Shown: in pieces, positions 38,026 to 49,900 of the stretch
Layout: each line of letters opens with the position of its first letter
Position numbering within the stretch: position 1 is the first letter of the stretch
Source: Phocoena phocoena
Lineage: Eukaryota; Chordata; Mammalia; Artiodactyla; Phocoenidae
DNA: 64,000 nucleotides
Direction of reading: 5' to 3'
NCBI RefSeq assembly: GCF_963924675.1
Contig: NC_089235.1
Span: 56,383,520 to 56,447,519, forward strand
The notes under the pieces: generated by a model
What the model saw: the letters and a program-made list of their open reading frames with translations, nothing else
Databases searched by the model: none
What the model was told of the DNA's origin: nothing
Translations under genes and position numbers: made by a program

Positions 38026-38485
38026 GCAATCATCAGAGAGAGAAGTAGTTAGGAAAAAGAAGTGAAGTCTCCACAGGATGAGTAAGAGTTTTCCAAATAG
38101 AAGGAGAAAGCGTTTTCCAAAGAGACAACACATGAGAATTCACAAGAATATTCAAGACATTTTCTGGAAACAGGAAGACCCTTGTGTGGCTGTGCACTGG
38201 GAGTAGGGAAGGGGACTTACGTGTAATGAAATTGAAAAATCATGCTGAGTCCAAATTAGCAAGTCATTTGCCTTAGTTCAGAAGTGTGAAGTTTATCTTG
38301 TAGCTTCCAGTTTTGTTTTGTTTCGTTTTTTTCAGCTACTGAGTAACAGGATTCCATAAAGAAAACATAAAGATCAGTCCGAGGTTTCTAGCTTAAGACA
38401 GCACCTTGATAGTAGATAACGTTTCCCCCAGTATGTTCTTGGAATAAACATAAAGCCAAGGACACAGACTTGTAAAATAAAATAA
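38026..38485. other. Intronic sequence
   Basis: Nothing identifiable. Confidence 0.5.
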
Positions 38486-39690
38486 AAGCAAAAAATAAAT
38501 AGACAAAAACAGGACTACATCAAACTTAAAAACTTTTGTGCATCAAAGGACACAATCAACAGAGTGAAAAGGCATCCTACGGAATGGGAGAAAATATGTG
38601 CAACTCATATATCTGATAAGGGGTTAATGTCCAGAACATAAAGAATTCCTACAACTCACTGACCAAAAGAATCAAATAACCCAAATAAAAATAGGCAAGA
38701 AACTTGAATAAACATTTCTCCAAAGATGATATACAAATAGTCTACATGCATATGAAAAGTTGTTCAACATCATTAATCAACAGAGAAATGAAAATCAAAA
38801 CCACAAGATATCACCTTGTGGGATCGTCACACCCATCAAGATGACTACTGTCAAAAAATAAGAAAATAGCAAGTGTTGGCAAGGATGTGGAGCAACTGAA
38901 ACCCTTGTATACTGTTGGGAGAATTGTAGAATGGTGCAACCTCTAAAGAAATCAGTATGGAGGTTCCTCAAAAATTAATAATAGAACTACCATATGATCC
39001 AGGAATCCCACTCTGAGTATAAATCAAAAAGAACTGAAAGTAGGGTCTTAAACAGATATCTGCACATCCATGTTCATAGTAGCACTAGTCACAATAATTA
39101 CAGAGTGGATGAATGGATAATCAAAATATTGTATACACATACAAATGAACATTATCCAGCCTAAAAATAGAAGGAAATACTGTCACATGGTACAAGTCAA
39201 ATAACCCAGTCACTAAAAGGCAAATATTATATGGCTCCACTAAGCTATCTAAAATACAACTGACCCCCAAACAGCACAGGTTTGAACTGTGCAGGTCCAC
39301 TTATACACGGATTTCTTCCACTAAATATGCACTACAGTACTACATGATCTGTGATCTGTGGGTGCAGAACTGCCTACACAGAGGGCTGACTGCAAAGTTA
39401 TATGCAGATTTTCAACTGCACAGGGTAGGCGCCTCTAACCTCCATATTGTCCAAGAGTCAACTGCAGTCAAATTCATAGAAACAAAATAGAATGGTAGTT
39501 ACCAGAGGCTGGGAGGAAGAAGAAAAAGGGGAGTAGTTGTTTAATGGGCATAGTTTTATAGTTTTGGATTTGCAACATGACAACAATGTGAATATACTTC
39601 ACTCTACTGAACTTCACACCACTTAGAAGTGGTGAAGATAACAAATTTTAAGTTTCATGGTTTTTACCACACACACACAAAAAAGCTAAT
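38486..39690 (+). mobile_element. Old LINE-1 3' end with nested Tigger
   Basis: ORF2 C-terminal DNA (CAAACTTAAAAACTTTTGTG, ATGGGAGAAAATATGTGCAA), then the L1M-type tail (GGTTCCTCAAAAATTAATAA, CCAGAGGCTGGGAGG). The tail is split by a Tigger-type element at 39257-39464, and the two L1 halves rejoin as AAAATA/GTCAAATTCATAGAAAC. It ends in a short (CA)n at about 39669-39680. Confidence 0.88.
39257..39464 (+). mobile_element. Tigger-type (MER44-like) element nested in L1
   Basis: Terminal CAACTGACCC and GAGTCAACTG, with family blocks GTGCAGGTCCACTTATACAC and GTTATATGCAGATTTTCAAC. TA on the left and CA (decayed TA) on the right. It interrupts an L1 tail, so it inserted after that L1. Confidence 0.85.
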
Positions 39691-41375
39691 GAGCAATACC
39701 AGCATTTAAGAATTACAGACTGCAGCAGTTTGCAGAGTTAATAAACTCATATATGATCAAATATCAAAATGCTTTTCTTGTTCTGGGCTAAATTGTAGAG
39801 TAGGTAAAGTCTTTCTATCTTATTGTCATTCTTCTACTTTACCTCCTTATACTACTTTTTTCATTATAACCTCAGCTCTTAGAAGGAATGCCTCATATAG
39901 GTTTAATCCTTTTTCTTCATCAGGATAAAAAAAAAAAATGAAGAATCTTCTTTGGTGTTCTATGTGTCCTAGGTATATTTATTTCAGTTTCTATAGCATG
40001 CTTTCAGTTGAGGTCAGTGCTCATTCCATTCTATCTCATAGTGTTCATGAAGCCAGTTGTTGACACAGACAGTCCACTTGTTACAGGACAACAGTCTAAG
40101 AAATCAAAGGGTTTGGTTTAGAAAGGATGTTAGAACATGGCTAGCCATTTATAGGGTGTAAACTAAAAGTGACAACTGTAATCTTATTAGAGGGGTACTG
40201 TATCTACACTATACATATACATATACCTACCTATGCATGACACATGCCTGTACACATGCACACATACATACATACACATTTGTGTCTACATATATTTATA
40301 TATATTTTTTAGGCCTTTATAACTTTATAAGATAATCTCAGTGCAGGGGATGTGTGTGCTGCTATGCCATTTATATTTACATATACATATACTCAAAGAG
40401 GGACTCTAGCTGTGTTTTTTAATGCGAATGTTGATGTATACCTGACACGTATTAGGCTACAGATGATCGCTTCCACACTAATTTGGTTATATGTAGACCG
40501 AAACCCAATATAAACACCATTTTCAAATTACTGATAAATATGAATAATTAAATGAGTGATAAAAATGATAATTCCAGCATATAGGCACATAGTAAAAATA
40601 TAATTTAAATGACTACAAGCTCAGTCATGAGAATAGCTAGAAAATGAAGGAGGGGATGGTCAAGTGTCTCTGGTATTGGGAAGCAGTGCTGATAACTGAA
40701 TATTTAAAGATGTAGAAAAGTGTTCTGAGACACAGGAGACAAGTTAGTATTTGCTACTAACTGCTTTGCCCACTATGATAACCACTAGACATATGAAGCT
40801 CCTGAGCGTTTAAAATGAGACTACTATGACTGATGAAGAGAATTTTTAATTATAGCTAATTAATATTTAAATTTAAATAGCTATCTTCAGGAAGTGGCTA
40901 CCATATTAGGCAGCAGATCTCTACAAAACTGTGAATAATTTGGTATGGCTGGGACATAAATCATATTGTTTAAAGATCATGGTAATAGATGGAGCTGAAG
41001 AGAAAAACAAAGACAAGAACTAAGAAAGCCTTCTTTGCCACGGGTAAGTCAGATAAGTAGGATGACAACACAAAAGACCCTATCAAGTTTATTAAATGAT
41101 CATAAGTGACAGAAGCAAAGGTAGTTTTTCTTGGAGTTTTGGAAGCAGAAGCCTGGTTTTAGTGGATTAAAGAAGTTAGTGAGAAGTGAGGAAGTGAAAA
41201 CAGTAAGAATTTATTATTTTTCAGATATGTTGAGTATAAAGAGAAAGATCTATAGGAAGGTGGGGTTGAGAAAACATGGGTGTAAGGAAGGATTGTAAAT
41301 TGGGAAACTAGAGCATGTTCACAGGTAGTGGAGGAAGTCAGAAATACGGATCACTTTATAGACAGTAGTTTGAAC
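39691..41375. other. Intronic sequence with a CATA-rich microsatellite
   Basis: About 40210-40310 is (CATA)n/(CACA)n-rich. The rest is unassigned and without coding signal. Confidence 0.6.
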
Positions 41376-41761
41376 TAATAAATTCAGTAAAGCTGCAGGA
41401 TACAAAGTCAATATACAAAAATTTGTTGGGTTTCTTTACACTAACAATGGATTATCAGAAATATAAATTAAGAAAACAATCCATTTATAATGTATCAAAA
41501 TATACCTAGGAATAAATTTAACCAAGGAGATAAAAGGCTTATATATTGAAAACTATATGACATCAATGAAAGAAATTGAAGAAGACACAAATAAATGGAA
41601 AGATATTCCATGCTCACAGACTGCAAGAACTAATATTGTTAAAATGTCCATATTACCCAAAGTAATATACAATTCAATGCAATCTATATCAAAATTCCAA
41701 TGATATTTTTCACAGAAATAGAGCAAACAACCCCAAAATTTGTACAAGACCACACAAGACA
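41376..41761 (+). mobile_element. LINE-1 ORF2 fragment
   Basis: Reverse-transcriptase C-terminal region DNA: AAAGCTGCAGGATACAAAGT, CTAGGAATAAATTTAACCAA, then the segment up to AATTTGTACAAGACCACAC. Diverged and without an open frame. Confidence 0.85.
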
Positions 41762-43930
41762 ATCAGAGAAGAAAAAGAAATAAAAGGAATCCAACTCGGA
41801 AGAAGAAGTAAAACTGTCACTGTTTGCAGATGACATGATACTATACATAGAGAATCCTAAAGATGCTACCAGAAAACTATAGCTAATCAATGAATTTAGT
41901 AAAGTAACAGGATACAAAATTAATGCAAAGAAATATCTTGCATTCCTATACACTAACAACAAAAACTCTGTAAGAGAAATTAAGGAAACACTCCCATTTA
42001 CCACTGCAACAAAAAGAATAATATATCTAGGAATAAAGCTACCTAAGGAGACAAAAGACCCGTATGCAGAAAACTATAAGACACTGATGAAAGAAATCAA
42101 AGATGTTACAAACAGATGGAGAGATATACCATGTTCGTGGATTGGAAGAATCAACATTAGGAAAATGACTTTACTTACCAAAGCAATCTACAGATTCAAT
42201 GAAATTCCTATCAATCTACGAAGGACATTTTTCACAGAACTAGAACAAAAAATTTCACAATTTGTACAGAAAATCAAATGACCCTGAGTAGCCAGAGCAA
42301 TCTTGAGAAAGAAAAATGGAGCTGGAGGAATCAGGTCCCTGACTTCAGACAATGCTACAAAGCTACAGTAATCAAGACAGTATGGTACTGCCACAAAAAC
42401 AGAAATATAGATCAATGGAACAGGATAGAAAGCTCAGAGATAAACCCACCCACATATGGTCACCTTATCTCTGATAAAGGGTGCAAGAATATACAGTGGA
42501 GAAAAGACAGCCTCTTCAATAAGTGGTGCTGGGAAAACTGGACAGCTACACGTAAAAGAATGAAATTAGAACACTCCATAACACCATACACAATAATAAA
42601 CTCAAAATGGATTAAAGACATAAATGTAAGGCCACACACTATCAAACTCTTAGAGGAACACATAAGCAGAACACTCTATGACATAAATCACAGCAAGATC
42701 CTTTTGGACCCACCTCCTAGAATAATGGAAATAAAAACAAAAATAAACAAATGGAACCTAATGAAACTTAAAAGCTTTTGCACAGCAAACCATAAACAAG
42801 ATGAAAAGACAACCCACAGAATGGGAGAAATCATTTGCAAACGAAGCAACTGACAAAGCATTAATCTCCAAAGTATAGAAGCAGCTCATGCAGCTCAATA
42901 ACAAAAAAACAAACAAACAACCCAATCCAAAAATGGGCAGAAGACCTAAGCAGACATTTCTCCAAAGAAGATATACAGACTACCAACAAACACATGAAAG
43001 AATGCTCAACATCACTAATCATTAGAGAAATGCAAATCAAAACCACAATGAGGTATCACCTCATACCAGTCAGAATGGCCATGAAAAAATCTGTAAACAA
43101 TAAATGCTGGAGAGGGTGTGGAGAAAAGGGAACCCTCTTGTACTGTTGGTGGGAATGTCAATTGTCACTGACACTGTGAAGAACAGTATGGAGGTTCCTT
43201 AAAAACTAAAACTAGAACTATCATACGACCTAGCAATCCCACTACTGTGCATATACCCTGAGAAAACCATAATTCAAAAGGACTCATGTACCACAGTGTT
43301 CATTGCAGCTCTATTTACAATAGCCAGGACATGGAAGCAACCCAAGTGTCCATCAACAGATGAATGGATAAAGAAGACGTGGCACATATATACAATGGAA
43401 TATTGCTCAGCCATAAAAAGAAACGAAATTGAGTTATTTGTAGTGAGGTGGCTGGACCTAGAGTATGTCATACAGAGTGAAGTAAGTCAGAAAGAGAAAA
43501 ACAAATACCATATGCTAACACATATATATGGAATCTAAAAAACAACAACAACAACAAAATGGCCATGAAGAACCTAGGGGCACGACAGGAATAAAGACGC
43601 AGACCTACTAGAGAATGGACTTGAGGACATGGGGAGGGGGAAGGGTAAGCTGGGACAAAGTGAGAGAGTGTCATGGTCATATATACACTACCAAATGTAA
43701 AACAGGTAGCTAGTGGGAAGCAGCCGCATAGCACAGGGAGATCAGCTCGGTGCTTTGTGACCACCTAGAGGGGTGGGATAGGGAGAGTGGGAGGGAGGGA
43801 GACACAAGAGGGAAGAGATATGGGGATATATGTATATGTATAACTGATTCACTTTGTTATAGAGCAGAAACTAACACACCATTGTAAAGCAATTATACTC
43901 CAATAAAGATGTTAAAAATTTTAAAAAAAA
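41762..43930 (+). mobile_element. LINE-1, 5'-truncated, same subfamily as 2917-4660
   Basis: Begins inside reverse transcriptase just before the [12 protein letters not shown] motif (DNA at about 41821-41855) and runs through the ORF2 C-terminus and 3' UTR to an A-rich tail after CTCCAATAAAGATGTT. The largest remnant, 42278-42853, reads [20 protein letters not shown] and [15 protein letters not shown]. 42994-43179 gives [20 protein letters not shown]. Frame breaks near 42280, 42790, 42855 and 43090 inactivate it. The FADD motif is intact at the residue level. The 3' UTR is nearly the same as that of the copy at 2917-4660. Confidence 0.93.
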
Positions 43931-44757
43931 GAATGGGTTGAAGACCTAAATAGATATTTCTCCAAAGAAGACATACAGAAGACCAACAGGCACACGAAAA
44001 GATGCTCAACACTGCTAATTATTAGACAAATGCATATCAAAACTACCATGAGGTATCACCTCACATCAGTTAGAATGGTCATTGTTAAAAAGTCTACAGA
44101 TAATAAATACTGGAGAGGATGTGGAAAAAAGGGAACCCTCTTACATTGTTGATAGGAGTGTAAATTAGTGCAGCCACTATGGATGACAGTATGGAGGTTC
44201 CTCAAAACACTAAAAATAGAGTTGCCATATGATCCTGCAGTCCTACTCCTGGGCATATATCTGGAGAAAACTCTTATTCAGAAAGATACATGCACCCAAT
44301 GTTCATAGCAGCACTTGTTATAATAGCCAAGACATGGAAGCAACCTAAATGTCCATCGGCAGATGAATGGATAAAGAAGATGTACTATATACATACAGTG
44401 GAATACAACTCAGCCATAAACAAAGAATGAAATAATATTATTTTCAGCAACTTGGATGGACCTAGAGATTATCATGCTAAGTGAAGTAAGTCAGACAAAG
44501 ACAAATATCATATGATATCATTCATATGTGAAATCTAAAATATGATACAAATGAACTTATTTACAAAACAAACTCACAGACAGAAAACAAATTTATGGTT
44601 ACCAAAGAGGAAAGGGGGAAGGAGAGGGATAGTTTGGCAGTAGCAGATACAAAGTACTATATATAAAATAGATAAACAACAAGGTCCTACTGTATAGCAC
44701 AGGGAACTATATTCAATATCCTGTAATGAACCATAATGGAAAAGGAAAAAAAAAAAA
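43931..44757 (+). mobile_element. LINE-1 3' end, second subfamily
   Basis: Begins near the last 150 codons of ORF2 (AGACCTAAATAGATATTTCTCC), then TTGCCATATGATCCTGCAGT. The 3' UTR resembles the copy ending at 1910 (TACTGTATAGCACAGGGAAC) and ends in poly(A). It abuts the preceding L1 tail directly. Confidence 0.88.
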
Positions 44758-45665
44758 AGAGCCTAACTGATTAAGTCTTTGAAAAAAAGTATCATAATAC
44801 TTAGGTGTAAATCTAACAAAATATATTCAGGTACTGTATCTTGAAAATTATAAAATGTTGATGAAAGAACACCTAAAAAACAGAGACTCATTCTGTGTTC
44901 AATATAGTAAAAATTCAACATAGTATAGATGTTATTTTTTATTAATTTGATCTATATGTTTAATGTGATTCCTATCAAAATCTCAGCACACTTTTTGTAG
45001 ACCCAGACAAAAATATTATAAAATTTATATGGAAAGGTAAGTGGACTATAAGAGCTAAAATGATTTGGGAAAAGTAGAATGAAAAGGAATGAACTGGTCT
45101 ATCTGTCTAATTTCAAGCCTACATAGCTAGAGTAATCATGACTGCATGCTTTTGTTGGGGAGAAGACACACAGATCAATGGAACAGAGTGGAGAACCTAA
45201 AAATGGACACACACAAATATGCCCAACTGATTTTTGACAAAGGTGCAAAAGCAGTTCAATGGAAGAAAGAGAGCCCTTTCAACAAATGATGCTGAAGCAA
45301 CTGGAAACCTACAGAAAAGCAAGAAGTCAGAGAAAACCTTTAGGATCTAGGACTATGTAAAATTTTCTTAGACATGACACCACAGGCAGGATTTATAAAA
45401 TGAAAATTTGATAAATCGGATTTAATGAATTTATTTTTAAAAAATGTTTTGCAAAAGACCAATTAGGAGGATGAAAGAAAAGTTACAAACTGGGAAATAA
45501 TATTTGCATACCATATACCCAACAAAGACTGGTATCATAAATACATAAAAAAAACTCTAAAAAACTAGTTTAAACAATTTTGAAAAGGGGCAAAAGACAT
45601 GAAGAGACATTTCACTGAATAGGATATATAAATGGCAAATGAATACCTGAAAAGATATATATTAT
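44758..45665 (+). mobile_element. Old LINE-1 ORF2 fragment
   Basis: Diverged ORF2 text: CTTGAAAATTATAAAATGTTG, TTCCTATCAAAATCTCAGCA, CACAGATCAATGGAACAGAG and CAAATGATGCTGAAGCAACT. It predates the neighbouring L1s. Confidence 0.8.
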
Positions 45666-46319
45666 TGTACAGTATTGAAGACCTAAATATGTTCTGAGTT
45701 CAGAGACTACAGTAAGTATATGTAACTTTGTCTGATCACTATTCTCCACCCATCCCATTCTTTCTGGTAGCAGCTTGCTTCCTTTGAGGATTTGCCCTTT
45801 CATCATTCTAGGCAGTTCCACTGGGACCAACCAATCACAGTATTCCCACTCTCATCACCACTACATCTTGACCTTAGGGCAAGAGGCATTTCAGTTTTGT
45901 TCAATCAAATTATCTCTCTTGAGAACCTGTATTTTGACTAAAGATGCACAGATTTAAAGGCACTGAATACGAATTTGTCATTCACAAACTATCTTGTCTC
46001 TGACAGTCCCAGAGATAGTCTCACTCTTTCCAAGAGTTGAATGCTTAGCTCTTCCCTTAACATGACTGTGATCCAACATCCTTCAAATATTTTTTTTTCT
46101 TATTTGAATTATTCAGAATTGTTTTCTGTTGCTTATCTGCCCCTCCCATGGCTCCAAAAGCAACAAAAAATTCACTAAGACCAATTTACTTGGTTGTCTT
46201 AAGTCCCTATATTTTAGTCTTTAGGTACCTATATTTCAAAATAATTTTAGCTACTCTAGTCCTCTTGCCTTTGCATATAAATTTTAGAATACTTTTGTCT
46301 ATGTCCATAGAATAAAATA
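45666..46319. other. Intronic sequence, no gene recognised
   Basis: Nothing identifiable with confidence. Confidence 0.5.
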
Positions 46320-46890
46320 CTTAGAAAATACCAACTGAGGTCTATTATGCGTAAGGCTCTGGTCTAGATGCTAGAACCAGGAGGACAATCAATAAAGCAG
46401 ACCAAGTCTCTTAATCTTAGAGGTTACATTCTAATGGGTGAGAAGGAAAAGAAACAAATGAAAGTATATTAAAAATATAATAAAGACTATGAAAAACAAT
46501 TAATTTGAATATTCAGAGAGTATGTGATAATGCTGGGTACTGTTTTATATAGGGTGGTCTGACAAGGCCTATCTGACGAAGTGATACTTAAAAGAGACCA
46601 GATGAGAATGGGGGAGTGAGCTATCGTATGTCCGAGGAAGGGTCTTCCAGACAGACAGAATAGCAAGCACCCAGGTGCTGAAGGCAAGAGTATACTGGCA
46701 GGGTAGAAGAATCCCAAAACAGTGGTTGGGATGGCCTGGATGGAATGGGTGATGGGAAAGTGGTAGGAGATGGACCAGAGAAATAACAGGACCATGTGAA
46801 AATCTGAAGGTCAAATTTAAGACCCAAGGCAAAGACTTGGGCCTTAACCAAGTGTGGTGGAATATAATCGGAGGGTTTCAAGATCTGGTG
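46320..46890 (+). repeat. Ancient interspersed repeat, shared family A
   Basis: Contains ATAGGGTGGTCTGACAAGGC, GAGGAAGGGTCTTCCAGACA, GGGCCTTAACCAAGTGTGGT and CGGAGGGTTTCAAG, the same ordered blocks as the copy at 19030-19930. Three overlapping minus-strand open frames here are shadows. Confidence 0.6.
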
Positions 46891-47019
46891 GCCTTACAAA
46901 ATTTACTATGGGAATTTACTATGGGAATATTGGACTTATGGTTGATTAATAAATCCTTTTGAAATGGATGAGTGAAGTCCAAAATATTGTATTTTGATTA
47001 ACTGCCAGTTTTTCTTCTG

Positions 47020-47145
47020 ACTAGAATGTAAATCTCAGGAAAGCATCTACTTAGCCTGTTTTGTTCACTTTAGATGTCCAGTTTCTAGACTAGTTCATGG
47101 CCCAGAGTAGGTACTTAAAAATTTGTTAAATGAGTAAATGAATAT
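47020..47145 (+). mobile_element. LINE-2 3' terminus
   Basis: ACTAGAATGTAAATCTCAGG, CATGGCCCAGAGTAGGTACT and TAAATGAGTAAATGAAT follow the L2 end order. Confidence 0.7.
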
Positions 47146-47149
47146 CCTA

Positions 47150-47275
47150 ATTTTGCTGATGATAAAGCTGAGTCCAAAAAATATAAAGTAAATTGTTTTT
47201 GGTCACACACGCACAGTTAGTAGGGCAGAATTCAGCTACACCAGATCTATAATATGCTGTCTTTCTACTACAATA
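47150..47275 (-). mobile_element. MIR SINE remnant
   Basis: GCTGATGATAAAGCTGAGTC then GGTCACACACGCACAGTTAG, the antisense MIR core. Confidence 0.65.
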
Positions 47276-48045
47276 ATTAATTTAGTCATTCTTTCAACCA
47301 GCAATTATTGAGTACAAGGTAGGTGCTTAATACCATAACATTATTCTACAAGGAGACATGCTGCTTTTATTTCTCAGTGAAAGAATCTGAGAAATAGCAT
47401 AGAATGTAAAGATATTATGGTATTCATACTTTGGTTCATTCAAAGTAAAATAAAAGTTGACTAACATAAATCAAAAATATATTAATGCATAGAAAATGAA
47501 GGGCCAAAAATCAATACCGTGAAAGTTGATTTTATTTTTACAGTCAAGTATTCAAGAATATAAAAATGAGTATACACAGTATTTACTAACTTCAATACAA
47601 CTACTTGTTACATTGGCAATAGGAGGTAGTATAGTACTAGGACACCCTGTTCACGTTATAATGTGAATTGTACCCTCTGGAGCCTTGCACCTCAGCAGTG
47701 CTGAAGAAGTAAGAGTATCAATACATACATTCTAATTTACCAATAAGTCATCTGATTTACTTTACAACTCAATGTATCAGAAAGAAAATTTTAAAAAACC
47801 TAACGTGAGTACATAAACAGTGAAAGAATTAATGTCAGGATTAAGGACCTAATTTGAATAATTCCTAAGATCAGATACATTTTATTCAACATGTAGAAGG
47901 TGGCAAAGAATACGGATTAGCGAAGGGGAAAATAGAAGCTCTTACAGAGAAGGAATGCACGTCAGAATGAACAAATTAGGGTTGGCAAAATAATAATAAT
48001 AATAGTAATAATAATTGTAGCTGTAAAAGAAGATCTAGACATTTA
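47276..48045. other. Intronic sequence, no feature recognised
   Basis: Includes a short (AAT)n at about 47990-48015. Otherwise unassigned. Confidence 0.55.
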
Positions 48046-48059
48046 AAAAATGTTACAGC

Positions 48060-48168
48060 AGGACTTCCCTGGTGGTCCAGTGGTTAAGACTCTGCTTCCA
48101 CTGCAGGTGGTGCGGGTTTGTTCCCTGGTCAGGGAAGATCCCATATGCTGCAGGGTGCAGTCAAAAAA
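48060..48168 (+). mobile_element. Short tRNA-derived cetartiodactyl SINE (CHR-2-like)
   Basis: GGACTTCCCTGGTGGTCCAG, GGTTAAGACTCTGCTTCCAC, GCGGGTTTGTTCCCTGGTCA, then an A-rich tail. It lacks the longer CHR-1 body and is about 110 bp. The flanks AAATGTTACAGCA and ATTTTACAAAGCA may be a decayed target duplication. Confidence 0.88.
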
Positions 48169-48188
48169 TTAAAAATTTTACAAAGCAT

Positions 48189-48719
48189 TAGTTACGATTA
48201 TTCAAAAGGCTATTAAAATATAGTTTGCAATTCTTCAGAAGTACTGAATTATAGGGAATCAAAAGTGTTCCCTGCTTGACGGCAAAAGAAATTAATGTAT
48301 AATAAAAACCGGCCAGGGCCAGAATCACTATGAATTTAAGTGAGAACTAAACTGGGCTGACTGTACTTAAAAGATAATATGCATAATTGAGCACTTTCAC
48401 TGTGTACTACTGGAGTGTTTAATTACATCATAGAATAGAAATGTAACATTAAACATTATAGATCTTATGGCCTGATTGTTAACTGTGAATATTTTAGCAT
48501 GATTAATATCACTCGCTAATAAATAAATAAACTAAAAGGTAGCATATGCTAGTACTTTTCCTTACATAGAAATAAAAGAGAGATGATTTAAGGAGAAGCT
48601 TTCTGATTATAAACTGTTTTTACAGTTTAGTCTAATAACCATTTATCGAGCTCTAAAATAAGTGATGGGAATAAAGAAAAATAAGACTTAGACTCTGCAT
48701 TCAAAAACTGTATACTGCA
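48189..48719. other. Intronic sequence
   Basis: Nothing identifiable. Confidence 0.5.
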
Positions 48720-49900
48720 TGAAATTCTTCCTGGCCTCATTCTTCTAATTATAAAATTTAACCTTAACAATTGACAGTTGGCACAACTTTTTCTCAAAAC
48801 ACTCACTTCTTTTTATTTTCATGATATCACACTCCGCCAGTCTTTCTCTTACATCTCTGGGAGGTTTTTCTATTTCTCACTTCTTGGATCTCCCGACCAT
48901 CGTAGGTCTTATACTCTTCAGTGCCTCTGGACATATTCTTGGACGTGCTTCTCTTCCCATTCCATACTTTCCAACATTTACATTCCAAAGATCCCCAAGA
49001 TTATAACCCCAGCTCACACTTCTCTATTCTGAGCTCCAGATCCATATATCTTACTCTTTGTTTTGTTTTTGTTTTCGTTTTTAACTTTGTCACTTAGGTA
49101 TCTTTAAAGTACCTCAAAATTAAAATATACAAAACTAATATTTCCTGGTTTAAATATATTTCTCTTCCATCATTCTTCATTTCAATGAATGGGGTGTTTT
49201 CCCTCACCTCTGTTCTCTTGACTGATAACTCTTCATCATTCATCCACACATCCACTGATTTAAAAATCTCTAAATTCTGTTAATTCTCCTCCCAAATATA
49301 TATCAGATGCATCATGTCACTACCTCTCCTCTCTGACCACCCTTGCCTAAGTCACCAGTACCTCTTCCCTGGACCACTACAATAACTTCCTCTCAGTCAC
49401 CACTCCCATGTATTCTTGGTCACTGGAATCTTTGAAAATGCAGGTTTGATTCTGTCACACACCACCAACACACTGTCTCTTTCCCAAACTATTTAGCTGC
49501 TTCCCATTGCTCATAGGACAAAGTTAAAAACTTTTAACATAACTTACAATGTCCTACAGCAAAGTCTTATTTCTAAATTGTTGCATATCCACATTTTTTC
49601 ACTCCACTTTCTCTCACTATTTTCCCAATACACGAGAATTTTTTATTTAGTTCCTCAAAAGTACCAAATTCATCTTGTCTTCGACCACGTTGTTCCAACT
49701 GCTAAAAATACTCTATCACCGTTCTTACGCTTCTCACAGCCTTTTGCAATGTTGGCTTTATTTATTCTTCACACTGAGCCTGATTGTCATTCCCTTGGGT
49801 TGCTTTCTCTAACCCTAAGCATCACTTATATCCTCTCATAGAACACAGAACACTACATCATTTCCTCATAGTCCTTACAACAATTGGAACTGTATCGTCT
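48720..49900 (+). mobile_element. LINE-2 remnants
   Basis: Pyrimidine-rich L2 3'-region text, for example TGTCACTACCTCTCCTCTCT, GCTTCCCATTGCTCATAGGA and CTTACAATGTCCTACAGCAA. Open frames at 48778-49032 and 49578-49841 fall inside. Confidence 0.6.

Noticed and set aside
46487..46881. Three overlapping minus-strand open frames
   Set aside because: All lie over one ancient interspersed repeat and shadow each other. No domain evidence.
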